Origin: Elusimicrobia bacterium RIFOXYB2_FULL_48_7
GTDB taxonomy: Bacteria > Elusimicrobiota > Endomicrobiia > CG1-02-37-114 > XYA2-FULL-39-19
Length of the DNA: 10,222 bases
Direction of reading: 5' to 3'
Assembly (NCBI GenBank): GCA_001800495.1
Contig: MGVM01000050.1
Span: forward strand, 1,363-11,584
Positions 1 through 6,656 of this stretch are shown here, piece after piece. Positions within the stretch are counted from its first letter, which is position 1, and each line of letters opens with the position of its first letter. The notes under the pieces were generated by a model. The model was not told the DNA's origin, did not search any database, and worked only from the letters and a program-made list of their open reading frames with translations. Both the position numbers and the translations under genes were made by a program.

Positions 1-956
1 ATCCTGACAAGCGTCCTGCCGCATTTGCATTTCTCGCGGTGGAAGGCGGTTATGTCCTTGGTCCTGAAACGGATGAGTGGCGAACCTTCGCGCGTCAGGG
101 ATGTAAGGACAAGCTCCCCCTTCTGGCCGTCAGGCACCGGCTGCAGGGTTTCCGGAGAAATGATCTCCGGGAAGAAGTGGTCCTCGAAAATGTGAAGGCC
201 GCATTTTTCCGTGCATTCGTGCGCGACTCCCGGGCCGATCAATTCCGTGAGGCCGTATATGTTGAGCGCCAGCAGGTTGAGCCGTTTTTCCAGCTCGTCG
301 CGCATTTTTTCAGTCCACATTTCCGCGCCGAAAGTGCCGGCTTTTAGTTTTATTTTTTTCAAGTCGATCTTTTCCTCTTTCATCAACTCCGAGAGGTGAA
401 GCGCGTAAGACGGCGTGCACGCGATTATGGTCGTGCCGAAATCAGCCATTATTTCAAGCTGTTTCTTGCTGTTGCCGGCTGAAATTGGCACTATGTTGGC
501 GCCTATCCTGCGCGCGCCGTAATGAACGCCCAACCCGCCGGTGAAAAGCCCGTAGCCGTAAGCGTTCTGCACGATGTCCTGCTTTCCCGCGCCGGCCATC
601 GTAAGGCAGCGCGCCATTACCTCGCTCCACAAGTCGATGTCGCCCAGCGTGTAGCCGGCAACCACGGGTTTCCCTGTGGTCCCGGAGGATGTATGGATCT
701 CAACTATATCTTCCTGGGGCGCGGAAAAAATCCCGAACGGGTAAGTAGAGCGCAGGTCGTCTTTTGTGGTCAAGGGAAGTTTTGTTATGTCACTGAGCGA
801 GACAATGCTGGCGGGCGTGACTTTAGAATCGTCTAATTTCTTTTTGTAGTAAGGGACGTTTTTGTAAACGCGCTCAACTATTGATTTCAGCCGTTCAAGC
901 TGGAGCGTTTCCCTCTCTTTTACCGGCATGCATTCGGCTTTTTCATTCCAGATCAT
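1..956 (-). CDS. paaK: Phenylacetate-CoA ligase, first 318 residues (3' end cut by window edge)
   Basis: A member of the adenylate-forming PaaK family, which makes an aryl-acyl-AMP from an aryl acid and ATP and then transfers the acyl group to CoA in the cytoplasm. The visible part shows the phosphate-binding loop HTSSGTTGKP (residues 88-97), the aryl-site stretch YGYGLFTGG (133-141), YGLTELIGPG (234-243), the RFRTKDIT adenylate-binding motif (296-303) and a CKCGR segment (310-314). The C-terminal lid domain with the catalytic lysine lies beyond the left edge, since family members are about 430 residues long. The ATG overlaps the TGA of the upstream ACT gene as ATGA, and a GGAAGG ribosome site sits about six bases before it, so the two are probably translationally coupled. 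It is a clear paralogue of the intact PaaK at 1371-2663. Family assignment is firm; the exact aryl substrate (phenylacetate, indoleacetate, hydroxyphenylacetate) cannot be read from sequence. Confidence 0.93.
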   Translation of the reverse strand, partial: MIWNEKAECMPVKERETLQLERLKSIVERVYKNVPYYKKKLDDSKVTPASIVSLSDITKLPLTTKDDLRSTYPFGIFSAPQEDIVEIHTSSGTTGKPVVAGYTLGDIDLWSEVMARCLTMAGAGKQDIVQNAYGYGLFTGGLGVHYGARRIGANIVPISAGNSKKQLEIMADFGTTIIACTPSYALHLSELMKEEKIDLKKIKLKAGTFGAEMWTEKMRDELEKRLNLLALNIYGLTELIGPGVAHECTEKCGLHIFEDHFFPEIISPETLQPVPDGQKGELVLTSLTREGSPLIRFRTKDITAFHREKCKCGRTLVR

Positions 957-1351
957 ATTTTACCTTCCAATGCCTTCAGGGCTTCGTTGATTTTTGTCAC
1001 TTCCACCAGCAGGAGCGCCTTGTCGCGCGCCTTGGGCACCAGCACGTAGGCGTTTTCAATATTCACGCTGTTCTGCCCGAGAATTTTGGCGACTTCATAC
1101 ATGCCGCCGGGCCTGTCGTTCATTTCAATAGCAAGAATATCCTTCACTGAAACGGCATGCCCATCCTTTTTGAGCAGCTTACTGGCCTCTTCCGGCTTGT
1201 CCAGCACAAACTTGATGACGCCGAAATCACCCATACTGGTGATGTTGAACGCGAGGATGTTTATCTTGTTGTCAGCGAACACCTTGGTCAATGTCTCGAT
1301 CTTTCCTACCTTGTTTTCCGCGAAAATCGACAACTGCCTGACAGTTTTCAT
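953..1351 (-). CDS. Tandem ACT-domain protein (132 aa)
   Basis: The whole protein is two ACT domains. The first spans about residues 4-68 (VRQLSIFAENKVGKIETL, with NINILAFNITS as the second strand). The second spans about 71-132 (ILAIEMNDRPGGMYEVAKIL, then VNIENAYVL). ACT domains are small ligand-binding modules, usually for amino acids. Stand-alone two-ACT proteins of this type are known neighbours of PaaK genes in anaerobes and archaea. The gene sits between two paaK copies, 19 bases after one and overlapping the next by four bases. A strong AGAGGT ribosome site lies five bases before the ATG. I infer that it senses an aromatic amino acid or a related acid and modulates the ligases. No catalytic or DNA-binding region is present, so it would have to act by contact with another protein. 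Confidence 0.88.
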   Translation of the reverse strand: MKTVRQLSIFAENKVGKIETLTKVFADNKINILAFNITSMGDFGVIKFVLDKPEEASKLLKKDGHAVSVKDILAIEMNDRPGGMYEVAKILGQNSVNIENAYVLVPKARDKALLLVEVTKINEALKALEGKI

Positions 1352-1370
1352 TATTACCTCTTTAATACCC

Positions 1371-2663
1371 CTATAATTTTCTGTTATCTATCACCCGTTT
1401 CGCCTTGCCCTCGCTGACGGGCAAAGACCCGGGCTCGTGCAGTTCAATTTTCGGCCTGACAAGCAGTTCGGCGCGCAGTTTGCCCTCGATTTCAGCTTTC
1501 AGCCCCGCCATATGATCCACACTGCCGTCAAATGACCTTTTCTGTATTTCCACTTTCACTATCAGTTCGTCGTATGATTCCAGTTGAATCAGGTAATTCC
1601 TGGCGACGCCTTTTATGCCCATCAAAACGCGTTCTATCTGCTGGGGAAATATGTTGACCCCCTTGATTATGAACATATCATCGGAGCGGCCGGTAATCCT
1701 GGCAATCCTCCTGTGTGTCCTTCCGCACCTGCACGGCGCCGTGATTATCCTGGTTATATCCTTTGTCCTGTACCGGAGTATCGGCATCCCAACTCTGCAG
1801 AGCGTGGTGAGCACCAGTTCGCCTTCCTGTCCCGGGGGAAGTTGCCGCCCGGTCACCGGGTCTATGATCTCCATGATAAAATGGTCTTCCCACAGGTGCA
1901 TTCCGTCCTTGTATTGGCATTCAAACGCGACGCCGGGGCCGTTCATTTCAGACAACCCGTAAGAATTGTACACGTCTATGCCGAAAGCGGACTCGATCTT
2001 GCGCCGGGTTTCCTCGGAATGCGGCTCAGCGCCCATATAGGCCCTTTTAAGCTTGAGTTCTTTCCTGGGGTCCAGGCCTTTTTTCTCGAAAACATCGGCT
2101 ATGTAAAGCGCGTAGCTGGGAGTAATATGGATGGAAGTCGTGCCGAAGTCCTGCATCAGCATTAACTGGCGGTCGGTGTTGCCGATGCCCGCGGGGATAA
2201 CGAGCGCCCCGACTTTTTCGGCGCCGTAATGCATTACAAGCCCGCCGGTGAAGAGCCCGTAGCTCATCATATTCTGCAGAACATCTTTTTTCGTGACGCC
2301 GGTCATCACCAGGCAGCGCGCTATAAGATCCGCGCCGCGGCCGATGTCGTCCCGGGTGAAAAATATCGCCTTGGGCTTGCCGGTGGTGCCGCTGGAAGTG
2401 TGGAGCCGCACGGTTTCGCTTTTGTCCACCGCCAGCAGGCCGTAGGGATAGTTTTTGCGCAGGTCGTCGATGTAGGTGAAAGGAACCCTGGCCAGGCCGT
2501 CAAGCGATTTCACCATGGACGGCCTGAACTTTTTCTCGGTGAACCGTTTTTTATAGAAGGGCGACCTGGAAAAAACATATTGGAGCGTCTTTTTCAGGCG
2601 CTCCAATTGCAGTTTTTCCAGCTTTTCACGGCTGAGTTTTTCTATCTTTGGGTCCCAGAACAT
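1371..2663 (-). CDS. paaK: Phenylacetate-CoA ligase, full length (430 aa)
   Basis: A complete PaaK-family ATP-dependent aryl-acid:CoA ligase of normal length. Visible motifs in order are HTSSGTTGKP (residues 88-97, ATP phosphate loop), SYGLFTGGL (134-142), YGLSEMNGPG (235-244), RYRTKDIT (297-304), CRCGR (311-315), GRSDDMFIIKGVNIFP (325-340, hinge to the C-terminal lid) and the terminal SEGKAKRV (417-424), which carries the expected catalytic lysine. The ATG starts 11 bases after the porin stop, and its weak AAGG ribosome site lies at the porin stop codon, so coupling to the porin is likely. It shares long stretches with the paralogue downstream. Duplicate paaK genes may cover different aryl acids. 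In fermentative anaerobes such ligases accompany indolepyruvate oxidoreductase, and the direction (CoA ester formation or ATP-yielding release) cannot be decided here. Confidence 0.95.
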   Translation of the reverse strand: MFWDPKIEKLSREKLEKLQLERLKKTLQYVFSRSPFYKKRFTEKKFRPSMVKSLDGLARVPFTYIDDLRKNYPYGLLAVDKSETVRLHTSSGTTGKPKAIFFTRDDIGRGADLIARCLVMTGVTKKDVLQNMMSYGLFTGGLVMHYGAEKVGALVIPAGIGNTDRQLMLMQDFGTTSIHITPSYALYIADVFEKKGLDPRKELKLKRAYMGAEPHSEETRRKIESAFGIDVYNSYGLSEMNGPGVAFECQYKDGMHLWEDHFIMEIIDPVTGRQLPPGQEGELVLTTLCRVGMPILRYRTKDITRIITAPCRCGRTHRRIARITGRSDDMFIIKGVNIFPQQIERVLMGIKGVARNYLIQLESYDELIVKVEIQKRSFDGSVDHMAGLKAEIEGKLRAELLVRPKIELHEPGSLPVSEGKAKRVIDNRKL

Positions 2664-2674
2664 TTACTATAGCC

Positions 2675-3958
2675 TTAGAACTTCACGTCAACATTCCAGC
2701 GGAAGAACGACGCCGCGTTGCAGGTTGTGGTGTAAAAATCACCCGGGATGAAATATTCGTAAAGGGCATAACTGTCAATTCTATCAGAGAACTTGTAGCC
2801 GAAGCGCACCTGGGGAAGCTGGCCCCTGTTGGTGCCGGTTCCGGAATAAATCCCGCCCGCAAGCGTTTTCTGATTCGCCGAAAGCATATTGTAAATAAGC
2901 GCCAGGGTAGCTTTCTTGTTGATAGCCATCTTGCCGGACAATCTCACGCAGGTGAGGTTGGTCCAGTAGGCCATTCCCGCGCCGGGCTCGGTGGCATAAG
3001 TGAATATGACCAGCTCGCTGAGCATCGGCCATCTTGAATATATCGGGTTCCAGCCCTCGACCTTGTCGTTCGTGGTGCAATCGTCACCGGAAAGGTAAAT
3101 AAGCCCGAGCTCTGCCTCGGGGCTGAATTTCGCTTCCTTGAACGACCTGGTGGCGTAGGCCTGCATGCCCATGCCGGTCCTGCTGATAGAGACATTAGCG
3201 TAATCTCCTGACTGTATGGCAAGTTCGCCGCGGAATTTCCACGGGTCCATCTTGCAGACAGTCCGCGCGCCGATCGTGTTCAAGGTAAGGTCAGGGTTTG
3301 ATTTCTCCACTTTGTTGATAAGGTACTCTTCAAGGGTTGTTTTCTCGTTAAGGGTGTTTTTCCCGTAAAGCATTATCCCGAACTCATCGCAGTTGTTTAT
3401 GCCCGTTTTCTTGCTGTCGATTATAGGAAGGGCGTTGTCCTGCTTCTGCGAGTTGATGAACACTAGGTCCATGCTGTTCTTGTCGTTGAACCTGTAGGTT
3501 GACTTTATGGCGTTGAAGTAGAACGTCCTGGAACCGTCTCCCGGGGTGCCGTCCATTAAAATGAAGCCATCGCCGTAGACGCCAAGGAAGTCCTGCCTTC
3601 CGGCCCTGATATCCAGGGGAAGCTTGCAGACATTCTTCGCGTCAAGGTAGAAGTTGTCGAATATTATTTCGCTGCCATCCCAAGTATTGTCGTTCGCGGC
3701 AACCGAATGGGTAAGGTAGTACCTGGATTCATTGGTGATTTTCAGGTACAAGCCGAGATCGCTGTTCACGTCATACTTCGCCCAGCCGGATGACTTGATG
3801 CGGAAAAAATTCGGGTTTCTTCCGGCATTGCTGTTGAGGTCCATCACATCGCCCCAGTATTCCTGCCTTAACCTGAGGTTTGCCCCGTACTTTAAATTGT
3901 CCGCCGCGTAGGCAGACGCGGTTATCAACAACAGTCCCATCACTAAATACTTTTTCAT
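2675..3958 (-). CDS. Outer-membrane porin, alginate-export-like beta-barrel (427 aa)
   Basis: The protein has a classic signal peptide (MKKYLVMGLLLITASAYA, cleavage before ADNLKYG). The mature chain has the alternating pattern of a beta-barrel and ends in NVDVKF, whose terminal phenylalanine is the usual BAM-recognition signal. The strand LRLRQEYWGDV near the N terminus and the segment AGRQDFLGVYGDGFILMDGTP resemble the alginate-export (AlgE/PF13372) porin family. I chose the ATG at 3958 because AAGGAG lies eight bases before it; the ATG at 3964, two codons earlier, would have the ribosome site only two bases away. The gene begins 27 bases after the symporter stop and ends 11 bases before paaK. 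By position it probably lets the operon's organic-acid substrate cross the outer membrane. The alginate name reflects fold only; substrate is unknown. Confidence 0.8.
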   Translation of the reverse strand: MKKYLVMGLLLITASAYAADNLKYGANLRLRQEYWGDVMDLNSNAGRNPNFFRIKSSGWAKYDVNSDLGLYLKITNESRYYLTHSVAANDNTWDGSEIIFDNFYLDAKNVCKLPLDIRAGRQDFLGVYGDGFILMDGTPGDGSRTFYFNAIKSTYRFNDKNSMDLVFINSQKQDNALPIIDSKKTGINNCDEFGIMLYGKNTLNEKTTLEEYLINKVEKSNPDLTLNTIGARTVCKMDPWKFRGELAIQSGDYANVSISRTGMGMQAYATRSFKEAKFSPEAELGLIYLSGDDCTTNDKVEGWNPIYSRWPMLSELVIFTYATEPGAGMAYWTNLTCVRLSGKMAINKKATLALIYNMLSANQKTLAGGIYSGTGTNRGQLPQVRFGYKFSDRIDSYALYEYFIPGDFYTTTCNAASFFRWNVDVKF

Positions 3959-3985
3959 CTTCATATCTCCTTGTTTTATTGTTTT

Positions 3986-5719
3986 TTACTTTTTTATGTC
4001 TTTAAAACATACGTCCAGAAGCGCTGTTTCCGGCGGTTTGGTGAACACGCTGAATAGAAGCGTGAAAATAATGGAAACCGGCAGGCAGATGATCAACGCG
4101 TCAACATACTGCAGGTTTGATGTCCCTGCGAGCGTCGGCACCTTGAAAAGCGCCTTGCACAGGCCCAGCGGCACGGACTCTTTTGAGTGCACGAAGCACA
4201 GCCAGAACAAACTGCTGGTTACGCCGCTTATCAGGCCGGCTATCGCGCCCGCTTTCGTGATGCGTTTTGTGTAGAGCGCCCCGAAATACAACGGCAGGAA
4301 CGCCGACGCGCACAAAGCGAAGAAAATGGAAGTCCCTATGGCGATAATTGCCGAGCCGCTTTCAAAAAATTTCGGCAGGTAATACGCCAGGAACAAACTG
4401 AACAGGATGGTGATTCCCATGCCGAGCCGCGTGATGAAAATCGTGCTTACTTTTCTTATGCCCAGGCCTGATTCGCAGAAATCCCTGCCGAACGCGCTAC
4501 CCATGGTATGGAACTGGGAGCTGAGCGTGGACATCGCTGCCGCTAAAAGGGTTATCATGAATATAGCCGGGAACCATTTAGGCATGTAAGTGTTAATATA
4601 TAAAGGAATGATGTTATCAACTTTTCCGCCTGCCGCCTTGACTGAGATCATTGGAGGAGGTGTCGCCGGAACGGCGGGAGCGGTTACAGCCGCTTTTTTG
4701 GCAACAGCCTTCACCGGGGCTGCTTTTGCGGAACTTGCCGGGGCTGGGGCCGCTGCCGAGGCCACGATCGGGGCCGGCATTATCACCGGTTTATTGTAAA
4801 AATATACATTCGAGAGGGCGCCTATGATGAACGCAACCCCGGTCATCATGAGAATGAATATGCCGCCGACCAGCACGGCCCTGTTCAATTCCCTGTCGGA
4901 TTTCACGGTCATGAACCTTACCACCAGCTGCGGCTGGGTAAGTACCCCTATGCCGACGCCCAAAACTATGGTCGTTATAAGCTGCGACCAGAGCGCCGAA
5001 CCGAACACCGGCATGGCTGTCCAGCCGAGATGCCCGCCTTTGCCGAAAGCACCGATGGCAAGAGGCGCCATCGCCGTCAACTGTTTGTGCGCGGAAACTA
5101 TTCCCCCGAGCCCGGAATACGTATAATAAAGGAGGATGCCCATGCCTATGAACATCAGGGTTCCCTGGAAAGCGTCGGTGTACATTACGCCTTTAAGCCC
5201 GCCCATCACCACGTAAAGAGCGACTATGGCGGTGAAAAACAGGAGCGCGACTTCATAATTAATGCTGAGCGTCTGGCAGATGAATTGCGCGCCGCCGATC
5301 ATTACCGAGCCGGCATACAAGGGCATGCCGACAAAAATGACCAGGCTGGCCAGCGCCTGCAGGAATCTTGAATTGAACCTTTTTCCCAGCAGTTCAGGGA
5401 AGGTATGCGCGTCCAGGTTGTGGCCCATCTTCCTTGTTCTTTTCCCGAAAAGGACAAATGCAATGAAAATACCGACAAAAATATTGAGAAAAGTAAGCCA
5501 TAACAACCCCATGCCGAAAACCGCCGCCGCCCCGCCGAAACCAACAATGGCCGAGGTGCTGATGAACGTAGCCCCGTAGGATATCGCCATAATCATCGGG
5601 TGCTGCTTCCTGCCCGCTACAAGGTAATCAGACGCGTTTTTGGTTGTGGAATAACCCAGGTAACCTAAATACGCGGTGATTATCAGGTATATCACTATGA
5701 CTAACGTTATATAGAACAT
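3986..5719 (-). CDS. Sodium:solute symporter (SSS family, 577 aa)
   Basis: An inner-membrane Na+-coupled transporter of the SSS/PutP fold with about 13 hydrophobic segments. Recognisable parts are the unwound first core helix (ISYGATFISTSAIVGFGG, residues 46-63), GGLKGVMYTDAFQGTLMF (173-190), QPQLVVRFM (262-270) and AAAMSTLSSQ (393-402), whose Ser-Thr pair corresponds to the Na2 sodium site of PutP and vSGLT. An Ala/Pro/Lys-rich stretch at residues 314-360 is inserted in the loop just before that helix. I chose the ATG at 5719 because AAGGAG precedes it at good spacing; an ATG at 5743 has no ribosome site and falls inside a hairpin. The gene lies between a small accessory membrane protein and a porin, ahead of two CoA ligases. 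A carboxylate such as an aryl acid is therefore the likely cargo, but this is inference from context. Confidence 0.93.
   Translation of the reverse strand: MFYITLVIVIYLIITAYLGYLGYSTTKNASDYLVAGRKQHPMIMAISYGATFISTSAIVGFGGAAAVFGMGLLWLTFLNIFVGIFIAFVLFGKRTRKMGHNLDAHTFPELLGKRFNSRFLQALASLVIFVGMPLYAGSVMIGGAQFICQTLSINYEVALLFFTAIVALYVVMGGLKGVMYTDAFQGTLMFIGMGILLYYTYSGLGGIVSAHKQLTAMAPLAIGAFGKGGHLGWTAMPVFGSALWSQLITTIVLGVGIGVLTQPQLVVRFMTVKSDRELNRAVLVGGIFILMMTGVAFIIGALSNVYFYNKPVIMPAPIVASAAAPAPASSAKAAPVKAVAKKAAVTAPAVPATPPPMISVKAAGGKVDNIIPLYINTYMPKWFPAIFMITLLAAAMSTLSSQFHTMGSAFGRDFCESGLGIRKVSTIFITRLGMGITILFSLFLAYYLPKFFESGSAIIAIGTSIFFALCASAFLPLYFGALYTKRITKAGAIAGLISGVTSSLFWLCFVHSKESVPLGLCKALFKVPTLAGTSNLQYVDALIICLPVSIIFTLLFSVFTKPPETALLDVCFKDIKK
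4640..4780 (-). other. Ala/Pro/Lys-rich low-complexity insert in the symporter
   Basis: These codons encode residues 314-360 of the symporter, composed almost only of Ala, Pro, Lys, Val and Ser. By alignment of the flanking helices with PutP (GALSNVYFY before, YMPKWFPAIFMITLLAAAMSTLSS after) the insert falls in the loop on the periplasmic side, next to the helix carrying the Na2 site. It resembles a TonB-like flexible linker and is not a normal part of SSS transporters. Confidence 0.7.
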
Positions 5720-5735
5720 GCTCTCTCCTTGTGAG

Positions 5736-5770
5736 TACCCCATGTTACGCGCTTGGAAGCGTATGGGGTA
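5736..5770 (-). repeat. Bulged hairpin in the gap before the symporter
   Basis: TACCCCAT (5736-5743) is matched by ATGGGGTA (5763-5770), and inside it ACGC (5747-5750) by GCGT (5759-5762). This leaves a three-base bulge and an eight-base loop. In the minus-strand mRNA it folds just before the AAGGAG ribosome site of the symporter and after the stop of the small accessory gene. No U-run follows, so it is not a simple terminator. An mRNA-processing, stabilising or translation-control element is possible. Confidence 0.6.
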
Positions 5771-5782
5771 AAATTTCTCCGC

Positions 5783-5998
5783 TCATTTCATTACTTCATT
5801 TTCCTTCTGTTCCCACTTTACTTCTTCTTCAACTTCTTTTGACTGGTCCTTAGCCGGCTTGTTCCAGTTCATTATGCCGTAGCCGACGCAAAGCAGGGCG
5901 CTTAAGATAGTCAATGCGTACGCCCACACAACTCCGCTGCTTCCTAAACCCAGCGCATATGATGCAACCGCGACAGTGCTTGCCACAACAGGATTCAT
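5783..5998 (-). CDS. Symporter small accessory protein-like membrane protein (71 aa)
   Basis: A 71-residue protein with a single strong hydrophobic segment: GLGSSGVVWAYALTILSALL followed by CVGYGIMNWNKP (residues 17-48). The order Gly-Leu-Gly, then a transmembrane helix rich in Ala/Leu/Cys, then a Tyr-Gly-Ile-x-Asn-Trp-Asn end, matches what I recall of the symporter small accessory protein family, found as short genes beside SSS transporters. A charged cytoplasmic-type tail (KDQSKEVEEEVKWEQKENEV) follows and makes this copy longer than the usual 35-50 residues. A near-perfect AGGAGGTGA ribosome site precedes the ATG, overlapping the end of iorB. It sits about 60 bases before the symporter start, which supports the partnership. 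Its biochemical role is not established; a stability or gating subunit is inference. Confidence 0.8.
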   Translation of the reverse strand: MNPVVASTVAVASYALGLGSSGVVWAYALTILSALLCVGYGIMNWNKPAKDQSKEVEEEVKWEQKENEVMK

Positions 5999-6013
5999 TT
6001 TAATTCACCTCCT

Positions 6014-6577
6014 CTAAACGCGGCCTCTTTTGAAGGCCTCGAGATTAATATCTATTGTTTTTTCAGGCACAGATTCCCTTATCACTCCCTGCCAGTAACT
6101 CTCCGGAAACGGCAGGAACTTTGAAACTGCGCCCAGTAAAACTATGTTTTCCACCCTCATGTTGCCCAGTTCTTTCGCGATGCCGGTAGCGTCTATTTCC
6201 CGCACCCTGAAACCCTGTTTTTCTAACTGCGCTTTTATATCACCCGGGTAATCCGCCGCTTCCAGCCCCGCGGGAACCACCTTTCTCTTGTTCAGTATCA
6301 CAAGCGCGCCGGTTTTCAGGTAAGGCGCGTACCTGAGCCCCTCAAGTTCTTCAAGGGCGACCAGATAATCGCATTTGCCTTTGGGTATAAGCGGTGAATG
6401 CACTTCTTTGCCGAACCGCAGGTGGCTGATGACGCTGCCGCCCCTCTGCGCCATACCGTGGAGTTCGTTCATCTTGACCATATTCCCGCTGGCAAACGCG
6501 CACTGCGCCAGGATCCTGCTTGAAAGGATTATCCCCTGACCGCCGACGCCAGAAAAAATTATATTTGTAGTTTCCAT
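6014..6577 (-). CDS. iorB: Indolepyruvate:ferredoxin oxidoreductase, beta subunit (187 aa)
   Basis: The protein belongs to the pyruvate/2-oxoacid ferredoxin oxidoreductase gamma family and matches IorB in length and motifs: GVGGQG at residues 10-15 near the N terminus and HGMAQRGGSVISHLRFG at 40-56, the signature that separates IorB from other gamma subunits. With IorA, which carries thiamine diphosphate and the iron-sulfur centres, the enzyme oxidatively decarboxylates aryl pyruvates (from Trp, Phe, Tyr) to aryl-acetyl-CoA with reduction of ferredoxin. This product is exactly what the two downstream PaaK ligases act on. It is the first gene of the operon, 15 bases before the accessory protein. 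The iorA gene, normally adjacent, is absent from the sequence shown and might lie beyond the left edge. There is no ribosome site before the ATG. Confidence 0.92.
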   Translation of the reverse strand: METTNIIFSGVGGQGIILSSRILAQCAFASGNMVKMNELHGMAQRGGSVISHLRFGKEVHSPLIPKGKCDYLVALEELEGLRYAPYLKTGALVILNKRKVVPAGLEAADYPGDIKAQLEKQGFRVREIDATGIAKELGNMRVENIVLLGAVSKFLPFPESYWQGVIRESVPEKTIDINLEAFKRGRV

Positions 6578-6592
6578 AGTTTATTGACAGAA

Positions 6593-6621
6593 ATTATAAC
6601 AAAAATCCATGTTTTTTTCAA
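6593..6621 (-). promoter_or_regulatory. Sigma70-type promoter of the iorB operon
   Basis: On the minus strand TTGAAA (6621-6616) is followed after exactly 17 bases by TATAAT (6598-6593). Transcription would start about position 6586, giving a leader of roughly nine bases before the iorB ATG at 6577, too short for a normal ribosome site, and none is visible. Confidence 0.8.
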
Positions 6622-6644
6622 TTTATTTAACGGCAGAAATTTTA

Positions 6645-6650
6645 TATAAT
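6645..6650 (+). promoter_or_regulatory. -10 box of the amidohydrolase gene, leaderless arrangement
   Basis: TATAAT lies six bases before the ATG at 6657, so the start of transcription would fall on or next to the A of the ATG. The -35 region at about 6622-6627 (TTTATT) is a weak match. It is back to back with the -35 box of the iorB promoter. Confidence 0.65.
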
Positions 6651-6656
6651 AGCTTC

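Noticed and set aside
8..16. Signal-peptide lipobox in the Hint protein (protein residues 8-16)
   Set aside because: Met-Ser-Tyr-Cys does not match the lipobox, so a lipoprotein call is not supported; ordinary signal peptidase cleavage is more likely. The positions given are residue numbers in that protein.
1584..2165. Long plus-strand open frame opposite paaK, and similar plus-strand frames opposite the porin and symporter
   Set aside because: They are mirror frames of well-recognised minus-strand genes, with no family resemblance or ribosome sites.
3959..3964. ATG at 3964 as porin start
   Set aside because: The ribosome site would be only two bases away; the ATG at 3958 has standard spacing.
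5720..5743. Upstream ATG for the symporter at 5743
   Set aside because: It lies inside a hairpin, has no ribosome site, and AAGGAG is correctly spaced for the ATG at 5719.
6609..6656. Upstream in-frame ATG for the amidohydrolase
   Set aside because: It precedes the -10 box, overlaps the iorB promoter and adds 16 residues that do not fit the family; the HxH strand starts at 6657.
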